Shown here piece after piece: positions 1 through 41,872 of a DNA stretch of 64,000 bases. The DNA is taken from the NCBI RefSeq assembly GCF_001522545.3, contig NC_031799.1:41036001-41100000 (forward strand). The letters are read 5' to 3'. The position numbers and the translations under genes were made by a program. How positions within the stretch are numbered: position 1 is the first letter of the stretch; each line of letters opens with the position of its first letter. Source of the stretch: Parus major. Its lineage: Eukaryota > Chordata > Aves > Passeriformes > Paridae. The notes under the pieces are model-generated. The model was not told where the DNA came from. It did not search any database and saw only the letters and a program-made list of their open reading frames with translations.

Positions 1-265
1 TGGAAAAGATCCTTAAGATTATCAAGTCCAACTGTAAACCTAAGACTACCCAGTCCACTACAAAACTGTGTCCCTAACCACCAGTCTATAGGTCTTTAAA
101 TCCCTTCAGGGATGGTGATTTAAACACTTCCCTGGGCAGCCTGTTCCAGTCCTTGATAACCTCCTCAGTGAAGAAATATTTGCTGGCATCCTATCTAAAC
201 CTCCTCAGTACTACACAAGGCTTCTTCCTCTCATCATCTCATAAATAGGAAGAGTCTGACTCCAG
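1..265 (-). mobile_element. CR1 LINE 3' fragment, truncated by the window edge
   Basis: Read on the minus strand this matches the 3' tail region of avian CR1: the stretch equivalent to two clean-cut phrases, a group around 130-170 (CTGGGCAGCCTGTTCCAGT) and a 'TATCTAAACCTCCTCAGT' block near 190-210. The CR1 3' terminus lies outside the window to the left. The right-hand boundary is gradual and set by eye. The element is decayed, with no usable reading frame. Confidence 0.75.
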
Positions 266-2519
266 CCCTGCCTGGGGTGTCTGGCCCATGGCACTGTCCC
301 TTGGAGCAGAGTTGTTCTCCCCTTTGCCTTCCTAGGTGTCTGATGCCATGTCCTGCCAAGAGAGACATACAGAGTGATGGGGCATGCCTTGTGCTAGGAG
401 TGGAAAAGTAAGGGTGGCATCAGAAGGCTGTGGGAGATGGGAGATGATGGAAGAGCCTCCTGATGGTTCTCCTTGAAGGCCTAAAAGCAGCAGCTGCTGC
501 CCTGGGACAGGGCAGAGAGATGTGGGGCTCAGCTGGTGTGTGCCTCTATGTCTGCACCCTGCTGAAGGACAAGGGAGGCATGGCAGAGGTGGAGAGCAGG
601 AAGAAATCCCTGATCTCCTCCACTCCGCCCAAGTGCTCAGGCTGAGATGCATGTTGCATGTGGTAGGCTCTGACAGGATGCCAGGAGGGCTTGGGAGAAG
701 AGGTTGTGTATCCACAGCCCTAATGCCCCATACCTTCCCCAAGTCACCACCAGCTCAGCAGAGAGTAGCTCAGGGAGGCGGTCAGGGACAAAAGATGAAC
801 TTTCTGTGAGTGTTCCCTGCTACCAATGCACTGTCACTCTTGCACCCACTGTCCCAGGACAGGCTCCTGTGGAACCCCCAGCACTGTGCAACTGGGCAGG
901 GGAAGGGAAGCACCGGCAGAGGCTGCCCTTGTGCAGTGCCCAGACCTGCTGCTGTCCCCTGTGCCAAAGCTCGTAGAGCAAGCCAAGAGTCCTGATGGAG
1001 CCTGTATGCCTTGTGTGTGCTCCTACAAGGGCCCTGGACAAACTGTGGGCAGACAGACACTGCTGAAAAACAGCAGGTCACAGACCTTCCTTCCATGGTG
1101 ACATCACAAGGGTGTGAGACACCACCTAGCCAGGAAGGCAGATGCTCCAAAATGGGCAGTCTGTTCCACAGGATGTTTCCCATTGTTGATCTTCATTAAA
1201 TTCCTTTAATTCAAATTCCTTAGAGTTTCCAGGCCCCTTTGAATGGTATCACAGCCCTGTGATGTTTTAGCCACCACACAATTTTGTATTATTTGTGAAC
1301 TTGCTGGGGCTGTGCTTTCCCCACTGTCTACCACCGCAATGAAAATCTTAACTAATATTGACCCCAGTCCTGATCCTGGGTTACGATACTGTTAACTGAC
1401 CTCTGAATGGGCATTGTATTACTGATAGCAGTCCCCTGGCCCTGCAATAAGTTACTGAATGGATCTATTCTATTTGAAGAAAGCTTTGCTTAGTAGAGTC
1501 AGTATGGTCATTTTGCATGCAAAATAAATGTTTGGTGATGCCTAACTGAGGACTGCCTTCTGTGTCTTCAGTTACAACTTTTCATTTTTTGCAATTAACA
1601 AGCAAAAGTTACATTAGTAGATTAGTATGGGAACTTAAACCAGTAACCTTTAGTTGCAGATCACAAGAGTAATAAGTAACATGATGAGCAAAGCTCTATT
1701 TTGTATGGTTGCAATATCTTTGCAACTTCTATATCTCCCTTATTTGGGATAGTAGAAGACTGGAAGATTTGCACAGCATGTAGTTTGTCATGACTGTGGC
1801 CTGTCTAGTTTTTTATACTAAAGTGTGAGCTTTGTTGATCTCACTTTGTGTTGCTCTCCCTCTTTCCCTTCCTGCATCAACCCTTTATGTATTCACAGCA
1901 TAGCACAGGTGTTTCTCTACTGTTTTTTGACACAAGCAGACATGACAGCAAATCAGCTCTGACGGGTCAAATATGAATTAAGCAGTAGGCACAAACAGCT
2001 CTGCCTGCTGCAAGACTGCCAGGGAAGCTGGCAGTCACGTCAGTCTGATGTGCTGTGTGCCAAAAGGCCCTACATTAAGACTCCCATTCCTGCTTACACC
2101 TTTGCATTATGGACCCTCTGTTCATACATAGTTATCCATAAATTCTTCTGCACTTTTCTCCATGTAACTTGGATGCACACTTTGGCCAGCTACAAGACAA
2201 ATGTGGTATTAACCCTGTTCCCATATAGCCTGAACTGTTCAGTGCTGATTCCACAGATTGCTTCAAGGCTTCCCTAAAATCATGCTTCATTTTATTGTGA
2301 AGGACTCATATTTTAACTCCTATGTTCTTCACAACAACAGAAGCAAAAGCTGAACTTCTGATCATTTTGTCCACTTCTAACCAAGGGAGCAGGAAAAGGG
2401 AGCTGCTGGGATTTAGAAAGACAACTTCTAACAAGATAAAAATGAAAATGGGGTCTTTATTTGAAAAAAAAATAATTAATTGTCAATATATGTATCACCA
2501 ACAAATTTATTAGCAAAAT
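266..2519. other. Intron 1 sequence of SYK (upstream of first coding exon)
   Basis: The first coding exon of SYK begins at a 3' splice site, so this stretch is most simply the end of the intron that follows a non-coding first exon outside the window. Positions about 260-1180 are richer in G+C than the surroundings and therefore have several overlapping open frames on both strands, but none resembles a known protein and CpG is sparse, so it does not look like a CpG-island promoter. From 1200 to 2519 I see ordinary AT-rich intronic sequence. Confidence 0.5.
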
Positions 2520-2760
2520 TACCTCAAGCTATGCCAGGGGGGTTCAGGTTGGACATCAGGAGAAATTTCTTCACAGAAAGGGTTGTTAAACATCGGAATG
2601 CCCTGCCCAGGGAAGTGACAGAGTCCCCATCCCTGGAGGTGTTCAAGAAACAAGTGGACACAGCACTCAGTGCCATGATCTTGTTGACAAGGTGGTGATT
2701 GGTTCAAGTTTATCTATGATCTTAGAGGTCTATTCCAGCCTAAATCATTCTGTGATTCTG
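2520..2760 (+). mobile_element. CR1 LINE 3' fragment (5' truncated)
   Basis: The sequence encodes a short run of the CR1 C-terminal tail in the + frame ([19 protein letters not shown] near 2540-2600), followed by the usual 3' region and the CR1 terminal octamer ATTCTGTG and a partial second copy at 2747-2760. It is a typical 5'-truncated CR1 insertion of about 240 bp, 85 bp upstream of the first SYK coding exon. Its close distance to the splice acceptor is notable, but the polypyrimidine tract itself (2829-2845) lies outside it. Confidence 0.9.
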
Positions 2761-2845
2761 CAAACATGCTGCAGGTAAACTGCCATATTACTGGTTTATC
2801 CTCTTTCCTCTACTGACATTCATGTCTATGTCTTTGTATTTTCAG

Positions 2846-2884
2846 AGACAGTATTCTGGGTCTGCTACTTGGAAAATAAAAAAC
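2846..2884 (+). other. SYK: SYK 5' UTR segment in the first coding exon
   Basis: A pyrimidine-rich acceptor ending TTTTCAG at 2845 starts this exon, leaving 39 bases of 5' UTR before the ATG at 2885. The start context has A at -3 and G at +4, a strong Kozak context. An ATG at 2822 in the same frame lies on the intron side of the acceptor and is therefore not the start. The promoter and the non-coding exon are not seen in the window. Confidence 0.8.
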
Positions 2885-33510
<30,626 letters not shown>

Positions 33511-35612
33511 CAGCGCGGAGGGCAGCAGCTTCCTCATTTCCAGCCAACACCCTCTCAGAAGCAGCTCATTTTCCAAAGCCAAGAAACCTTGATTTTTGTA
33601 ATTCCATTTTCAACCTGCAAAGCTCATAGCTGAGCCTTCTATCTGTAAGATTGCCTTTCCTTACCTTCTGCACAAAATCCAGCCCCAAAAAAATATCGGA
33701 ACTGTAATTGTAGTGGTCTCAAAGTGCTCAGCAAGGATGTTATATAAGATACTTGTACTTTTGCTACATTTCATCTCATTTACAGCTTTATTTGCATTAT
33801 ATTTTGCAGTCCTGTAAAACATGTTTAACGACTTTGAGCTGTCTTCCTCTCCTATACTGGAATGCAGATTGGAATTTAGAGTCTTATCATCAATATTCTT
33901 AGCCTTTAAGTATATTTAGTTGTTCCAGCCTTCCCTTTCCTCAAGGAAGAATAGCATAAATATTTCTCACTGTGAAGCAAATTCACTATGCAAGTGTGTC
34001 AGACACTTTGACTGACAGTGTGTTTGATTTTGTCACCAAGCCCCTTTAAAGCAAATCATATTCTTAGTAGCGGAGTAAGCAGAGGGGAATTGAGAGTTCT
34101 GACTTTCTAACATCATTTCATCCTTTAAATGTGACCATCTTCTTTTGTTCCTTATCTCATGTGTGGAGCCCAGCTGTTCCCCAGGGAGTTATTTTTTCCC
34201 CAGTGACAACTAGGAACTCAGAGGCTTGCTCTCATCTTGGAAGAAAACATACCAGCACCTAAGATGATTCTATATTTTAACATAGACTCCAACACTGCAT
34301 TCCTGAAAATACACCTGTGATGGAGCAGCACTTACCTTCCTCTGTTCTCTTTCATCCTTCTCCAGACATATATTTTCTATGCATCTATTTGGGTATACCA
34401 TAGGTCCTTGTATTTCGTTTTGAGCAGCAATCATTTCTAGCTTTTCTTCAAACCTTTCTTAAAAAGCATCTGAGAATCTCACCACACCTTATCACCTCCA
34501 AAGTTAAATTTCACTTCTAGTTCAAATATTTTATAATGGGTATATGGACAACAAGATTACTTTTTCAGCACCAAAATCTTAATATTTTATTAGTCCTGTG
34601 GGGATCTCAGGAAAAGGCATTTGTCCCATCACTTCTCTATAAAGCAGCGTGTGTCATTAACTTGGAAGTATTGTAGAGCAATAACAAATAATGTAATCAA
34701 CTTCTGATTCTGTTTTTACCCTTATGCTTTGCTTGCTCAATATCATTTTAAATATTATCAATATCAACATTTCTATCACTTACTACTCACAAACAGCTAC
34801 TTTATTTTCATTTGCTTATATCTCAGGAACCTACATACATTTTTTTCTGTTAGATATAGAGATTTTAGAAGAATATGAAGAATAAGATTTAGAGTTAGAT
34901 ATATTTATAGCATATGACTGGTTAGAGTATACATGTTTGATTTTTGTGTGAACAGAGTATTTTTAGAGATGCAGTGGTATTTTTTTTCTCTAGTAATGAA
35001 ATTGTGTGAGCAATTTAATTGGGTGAAATAATTTTCATAAAAGACAAGACTATAAACAAATGTAGAAGCTACTGGATTTTTTTTTTTTTTCCTTTTTACT
35101 AAGTTTGCGGTCTATTTGTTTAATATCTGGTGCCTTTTGGTAGTTTAGTCTTGACTGTCCAGTGCAAGGCACCACAGGCTACTGGAAGATACTGAGTGCA
35201 ATTGACTGTGTTTCAAATGTGACCAAGCATGACTTACCTTGAAGATCATTTACTTTTTGTTTTGTTTTTAAGAAACATTTTTCTACAAAACCAGCTTGTG
35301 TAGAAGTTAGCCATAGTTATATATAGATAGGTGTTTTGTCAGTTATGTTGCAGAGAGTTTATTATCTCTACATGTGCAATTAGTACACTTATGGGGATAT
35401 TAGTTATAAACAAATTGCACAAATCTCTATGAACCAGCAAGTGACAGTACTCAATTTCCCAGAATGGGAGATATATTCCACTATATCTCTCATGCTCTTT
35501 AAAAGTGATGTCTGCTACAACAAGCCTGGAGGATTTTCTTCTCCTCTCCTCCAAGTGAATGTCAACATCACTTTCTGGAGTTACTTGATTATTTTTAGCT
35601 TCACTATTACAT

Positions 35613-35618
35613 AATAAA
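35613..35618 (+). promoter_or_regulatory. Poly(A) signal AATAAA, candidate for SYK
   Basis: The first AATAAA after the SYK stop codon, 2.1 kb downstream. Confidence 0.55.
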
Positions 35619-35648
35619 AGTTTACAATGAGAATATAAAGTATTGTGA

Positions 35649-35654
35649 AATAAA
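35649..35654 (+). promoter_or_regulatory. Poly(A) signal AATAAA, second candidate for SYK
   Basis: It lies 36 bp after the first signal and is followed by a T-rich stretch (GATTTGGTCTTAACATTTT), a plausible downstream element. Confidence 0.55.
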
Positions 35655-36720
35655 CTGATTTGGTCTTAACATTTTAATTAAACATACTTTTACAAAATAT
35701 GTTGTCTTAACAAGAATCCTTTCATAATTACATGCTCTGTGAAAAATCCTGATGCTGTGCAGTTTGTGTATGTACTGAGCTCTGTGATTGTTCTGGGAGA
35801 CTGAGATTTTCCTATTGACAGTGAAAGGTATGAAACAGGATAGATAAGCCCACTCAAGCCTGGGCTGCTTTTGGAGCAATTCAGGAATAGCAGGAAATGC
35901 CCAAAATATGCACGCTGTTGTTTCACCTAAGTCTTTTCAAAAGGATTCGCAACAAAACTGTGCTGGATCTGGAAAATTAGAGATGCCAGGAGTCAGTGCA
36001 GTGTATCAGCTAGACAAGAATTTCTGCCTTCCAGATGTCAGCTATGCAGGATTTAACACATTGTATGACATGGAGCCTCCCTCAGATGCAGACAGCTGTT
36101 CTTGGTATTCTAAAATAAAACCAGCAACATCTTAGTCTTCCATTTAGCTTTTTTTCATGCTCAGGTTCTCAGGAAAGCTAAGGTTAGGTGGGTGAGAATT
36201 TGAATAATAAACAAGAAAGGCAGAAAGGTAGACAACTCTTCAAGCAGATATTGGGGGGATCAGTCAGTGACTGACTGTTTCTGTTCTGCTGTGGTTGTTT
36301 TCCTGTATAGCAAATCTGGCCTAATTGCTGCACCTTCCCACTTGTGGGGCTGTACCATCAACTGATACAAAGGGACTTTTTGTCTTTTGGCTGTCTGGAT
36401 CTGGTTGTCTACATTTAGATTGACTTGTCTCAGAAATGCCACTTGGTGGTGTAGGCCCCCAGGTGATTGACATGGCAGAGTCAAGGGGTAGAAAACTGCA
36501 GCATGTCGTTAGGGAGGCTGGTGGAGAAAAATGACCAGGTGATAATGTGCTAAGGGGGCTTTTCACTGGAGGAAAACAAAGGTGTATTTACACCTTTAGT
36601 TAGGACTCAAATTTACAAAACCATTGAGTTTTGAAGTAATGAAAGCATGTGCCTTTTTCCATAAAGACACACCCAAACATCTTAAAAGCCCTGGTCCAGC
36701 CTGTCCTTGCTTCTAGTGTG

Positions 36721-36758
36721 CAATGAGGTACTATTTTTAAATTCCTCAGTCAGCCATG
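36721..36758 (+). repeat. 38-bp direct repeat, copy 1
   Basis: It begins CAATGAGGTACTATTTTTAA and ends CAGCCATG, and matches copy 2 at 39294-39331 at 36 of 38 positions. The flanks do not match, so it is not part of a longer obvious duplication. Confidence 0.9.
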
Positions 36759-39293
36759 TGCAAAAAAAAAAACTACTTTTAATCAATGATAATGAGAAAT
36801 ACCCATAATTTTCACCCCTGAAATCATCACAGTTAGCACTGCCAATTTGCCAGAGAGCCCATCTGCAAGGGGCCTGGCCTGCACAGCCGGGTGGTGCACC
36901 AAGGCAGTGTGTCCTCCCTCGCCCAGCCCTGCCAGGAGGTGGCAATGCCTGAACACGGTTGGAGTGAAGCACTTCTCTGGCCTTTCCTGGCACTCTCCAC
37001 TCTGCCCCGGCTGTTGCTGTGCCTGCGTGTTACGGAGGACACACTCTCTTTGCTCCTTGCTGTGAAGCAATGTTGCATGTGAGGACGAATCATCATTTAT
37101 TTATATGGTGAACAGTCAGCTGTGGATGATTAACAAAGGCTTCTGAGACTCGGTGTCCCCTTGTCTTTTAAGTGATCGCAGCAGTGAGAGAGTGCACGCA
37201 GAAAGATACAGACTATGCTCCACACGTGCCTAGAAGGGAGGGAAGGTAGCATGTGGATTGAATAATATAGGGAAACATTAAGCAAGCAGTTGTAATTACC
37301 AGCCCTAAGTTTAGTGGGGACAGAAAGACTGCAAGGCATGCAAAAGAAGAAGAAAAAAATAGATTCCTGTTTAAAAAAAAGCCTGTCTGAGAGATGTAAG
37401 GCAAATCCTGAGAACAGTCCTCCAGTCACTCAGAGTTCCCTGAAGCCAAGCTAGAGCTGTGCATATATCTCCAAATAGGTATTCTTTTCTTTTCTGTCAC
37501 ATATGTAGTAATTGAGACAAAGACTCACTGGGTTCCTTGGCATATAATTAACTCTGCATGGAGTATAACGACTGCTTCCCTGAGACAGTGGAGGTGTGCA
37601 CATTTCTTGATAACCAGAGAAGAGAGGAAACAGGAGGCAGCTGGGGAAAGCATTACACTACTGACCATTAAAATTCATTATTTCAAATGTAAATTGTCCC
37701 CGGGTGACCAGTCCACTGTAAATGTGCAGAGATCATTAACTGCCCTCGTCTGTCCACTATTGCAAATGCTTTAAAATGTCACGTTAAGAAACTGTTAGGT
37801 CTTGTTTAACTGTGTCAAAGTGCTTGTGGGGGAGTGCCACTGCCATGCACCTGCAGCTACAGTGCCTACCTAGCACACTCCACGTGTCAGAGGTTCAGTC
37901 AGCTGAGAGCCAGGCTCCCGGTGCCCCTGCCATGTCGGAAATGCAACACATGTCAGCAAGGACAGGAAAAAAATTTGCAAAGAACAGTTCAATGACACTG
38001 TCCTGTTACATTGTCACCTGCCAGTGGCTGCATTGACATCAACATCTGTTCTTCCTACTTCCTGCTGTAATAGAGAGAAAATGTGCTGGTTTCACCAACA
38101 GAAAGAGTGTCAAGATTATATTGCATGATTGAACATCAGAACAGGTAGCAGAAAACTTTAATAGCTGTCTCTTGAACAGCTTGAAGACTTTCTTTTTGAA
38201 AATATTACACACTTAATGCACATGTGCATATGTATTTCTTGTCATTATTTCGTACTTGAGTTCAATAATGACGTTTTCTTCAGTTGTTACTGCATAGACA
38301 TTGTAGCTGTATCTTCATGTCTTGTTCTAATTTATGTGCAGTTTTCACCAGTGTTACTAAACAATTTCTTTCTGACTGGTATATCAGGTTCCACCTCCAG
38401 TAATCTGAGGCTGAGACCAGCTGGCAAGAATTAATAATGTTGGTTTTCAGTGATAGTTCTAGAAGATAACAAGAAAACAGCTTGGAAGGAAACAGCATGG
38501 ATACATCAAGAAATGCATGAGAGGTACAAGCTCACTTATCTTGTCAAAGTGCAGCACTTCAGGGCATTTTTCCCTCTCTACTTTGGAGCAGATGTAAATT
38601 GACTGTTTGGCTAGGTTTGATGTTTCTTTTCCCAAAAGATACATATTTAGAGTCAATGTTTCCTGAATTTTCCCCAGTAGTGACACATCTTTATACCCAC
38701 AGTTGGTTATAAAAACCTAGATTACCAATGTCATTTTGTTCCAGCAAGATTTCCTCTGTTGCCAGTAAATGCCCCAATCTGGGCTGTTTCTATGCATACA
38801 GCTACATTTCTGTTCTAGCAGCTTCCACGGGCCTCATTCTTCTGACTACTCTGCAAACACATGCTTGAGTTAAACAGGAGCACCAGCAGACAGTCCTCTC
38901 CCAAAGCCCTCCTGCTCCCTCTGATGATCAAAGGGTAATGCAGAGAAGCGATGCACAATAAAGTTTGGCCACCACCATGAGGAAGGTTCCCAACCTCCTT
39001 CTCCCAGCATGTCTGATTCTTTTAGACGATATAGCCTCTTTAAGACAGTAAATACAAAATGGTACAGATCTTTGTTATCAGATTATGTTGGTGTTACAAG
39101 ACCCCCTACACACCCCTTGCACTTGGGAGCCACCTCATTTTTTGCAGACTTCTAATGCACTAGAGCACAAAACCTTCTCTTTTTTCTTTTTCTTCTGTAA
39201 ATATGTTGTTGACTCTGTCATAGATACATGCATATCTTTGGCTATTTTAAAATTGTGTATTCACTGTATTACTGCTTCCCCAGGGGCATGCAG

Positions 39294-39331
39294 CAATGAG
39301 GTACTATTTTTAAACTCCTCAATCAGCCATG
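39294..39331 (+). repeat. 38-bp direct repeat, copy 2
   Basis: It differs from copy 1 at only two positions, 2573 bp downstream in the same orientation. Confidence 0.9.
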
Positions 39332-39639
39332 ACTTCCTTTTTGTCTGTCCACTCTGTAGCTGCCATAGGGAGTAAGTATGGCATTCCACATCATTTTGTG
39401 GTTTCTACTTATAAGGAATAAGCAGAACAAGTAGTGGTTCTTGTTGGTACTGGAGTACTACACAAGTCAGAATACAGGAAAAAGCACAGACTGAATCATG
39501 TCTCAGAAATTCACCCTCCAGTGTCACACTGTACCCAAGTTAATGCAAACCAGAACTCCTGCTATACAAGCACAAGTACAAAGCTCACAGTTTGTTCCCA
39601 AAACTCCCACAGCTTTTTCCATGCCAGCTATATAAAAGA

Positions 39640-39667
39640 AAAAAAAAACAACAACAACAACAAAAAA
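39640..39667. repeat. A-rich and (CAA)n simple repeat
   Basis: A poly(A) run followed by about five CAA units and another poly(A) run. Confidence 0.85.
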
Positions 39668-41034
39668 ACCTAACCAAACACCAAAACCCAGTAAGATTTA
39701 ATAATATGACACATTCCTGTGTTTGTTTGCAGAACTGTATGTGAGCAATTTTATGAGTCATTTAATTACAAGGAAGCCAAGGCCTGGACAAAGTAATACA
39801 CTCAAGGTTTGCTTGGGTTGAGGACAGTCTCTGTCGTTCTTTCTCCCACAATGAAAAGGTCCCAGTGTGTTTGAAATGCAGCGAGAAGGAATGAAGACAT
39901 CAGATGCCACACCAAAACTGGACTCTGAGACAGCTGGGAAACTGATGGTACATACATCTTTTGTTTGAAAACTGCCTTATTTGGTGGTAGTTTGCTGCCA
40001 GGCCCACAAAGCCATCATATCCCACTGCTTAGCCCCCAGTCCTCAGCAGGAACCTGCTGATTATTGCGCATCAACAAACATTTGTGGAAAAAAACACCCA
40101 AATACTGCTCCTTCTTCATCTAACATAAACATCATACACTGTAAATGTTACGCCAACTGTGACATGTACTTGAAAGGGAAGGAGAATTTATGCTTTCAAA
40201 TATATTTATCCCAGAAAATGCAGCCAGTCTTTGCTCCTTCTTACCCAAGGAGCTGACCTGCTGCCAGCATGCTTGTGTCCTGGCTAGATGTTATTGCATA
40301 CCTTTTGGAGGTCACCAGGAAATCAATAACTTCAAAAGGTGGGGTGGGATGGGAAGGGAGCAGGGGCAGATACTATACTCATCACTTGCAAAGAAACATT
40401 TGAAACACACTTTCACTCATAAGCTAAGAAATTTAAAGTAGCTGGAAACTGCATCTGAAACATTTAGGTCACCAATAAGGCTCAACTTTCATCCTAGCTG
40501 TAGTATCATGTTTGTAGAGGGCATGTGATAGAGCACAATTTTGAAAAGGCCTTTCATTTTGTAAAAAACAGTGCCCATGTTTGATTAAATTCATGGGCCC
40601 TCTTTGGTTGATTTATTTATTTTCCTTAAGCTGTGCTCAGCAACATGCAACCATGTATAAATATGCCTTACTTCAGAAATATTTTATTCTCACCACTAAT
40701 TAATAGGCAAGTACCTTCCAGTCTTGCTCTTGCAGAAAGCCCACAGCAGCAGGACAAACTTGGTCCAGATCTACCTATTTCAAGGAAAAAAAATCTTGCA
40801 GATCCTGCTGCCTGCTCACTCCTGCCCTGCTTCTGCATGGTCATTTGTATTCCCATTGGGCTGACCATAACTTGTCAGCAATTCCTCTGCCACCCAGAGA
40901 AACTCCTTTGACCCTAGGCAAGTTGTGTGAAGAGCACTGGACAGCTTCCAGCCATAAGGGACTTCTGTGGGGAAACACTCCAGACAGTGGTGAAATGGCA
41001 AAGAACATCTGGTACCACCTGCTGCTGCTGCTGA

Positions 41035-41059
41035 GGAACAGGATCTGGGATCCTGTTCC
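41035..41059. repeat. Perfect 11-bp inverted repeat with 3-base loop
   Basis: Arms GGAACAGGATC and GATCCTGTTCC flank TGG. A (CTG) run lies directly upstream (41020-41033). Confidence 0.9.
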
Positions 41060-41854
41060 ATTGAGGTGGCAACAGCCCTGGCACAGCCATGCAGCACAGC
41101 TGTTCTGCAGTACCACTGGCTGCTGGTGAGCCAGGGGCAGGGTCTGAGGATGCCAATGCAAACCTCAGATGAAAGGTTGGTAGCAGTTTCTGCTGTTTCT
41201 GTCTCTTAGACAACTGCTAATCAGCCTAATTAATTCTTTCCTCTTCCCATATTTCAGATGGGTTCTTTTTGCTTTCTCAGCAGGAATGCCAGTCTACCTG
41301 TCTGTGTAAAGCTGAGCTTTTCCCTCCTTCTTGTTTAGATTGAAAAACATACACCTAGCTTTAGGTGACCAAGTGAAGCTAAAGAACACAGAAATCTTGT
41401 ACAATGAATAGCCAAGTGCCCATAAATTTCAAGGTCTTTTTTTATTATTATTTGACCTGTAACCCAAAACTGCTTCAAATTGGTTCTGTGATGCTAATTC
41501 GTTTCTGTTCCTCACGGTCTACATGTTACAACAAATAAATCAAGAGGTCACTTCCTCTAAAACTCTCCAGGAAATGCTCCCCAGCCATAAACTCAACAAG
41601 GCCACAAAGAGAACAAGTTCAATCCAGCCAAGCTTCCAAAACTGCCGAGACTGACAGGGAAGTTGGAGCACACACACCTGTAGATCAGAATGTCCTGAAC
41701 AGGTGGTCCCATCCAACCTCTCTCTGACCCAAAGGACATAACCCCCATCCAGCCAAACAACTCTAGGGTGAAGGGAGTGTGCAAGAAGCTCACCAGAGGT
41801 CACCAAAGTTTAACAAAAAAGATAATTGTGTTATTTCTATCTTTGTGTTCATGT

Positions 41855-41872
41855 ACACACACACACACACAC
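41855..41872. repeat. (CA)n microsatellite
   Basis: Nine CA units in the intergenic region; likely length-polymorphic. Confidence 0.9.

Larger units (their letters stand above)
33511..35670 (+). other. SYK: SYK 3' UTR (predicted)
   Basis: About 2.2 kb follows the stop without splice signals or a mobile element. It is AT-rich, with several ATTTA pentamers. Two AATAAA signals, at 35613 and 35649, are the first after the stop, so cleavage is placed near 35640-35680. A further AATAAA near 36113 could serve a longer form. The end is predicted, not observed. Confidence 0.6.

Noticed and set aside
332..1199. Cluster of overlapping open frames on both strands (up to 136 codons)
   Set aside because: The patch is G+C-richer than its surroundings, so stops are rarer in every frame. 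Frames overlap in many registers, proteins look low-complexity and no family is seen.
2822..2884. In-frame upstream ATG that would extend the SYK N terminus
   Set aside because: It lies before the splice acceptor at 2845, so the extension is intronic. The ATG at 2885 gives the conserved MASS start.
40816..41213. Set of overlapping frames up to 106 codons
   Set aside because: Five frames on both strands overlap in one G+C-rich patch, which indicates composition rather than coding.
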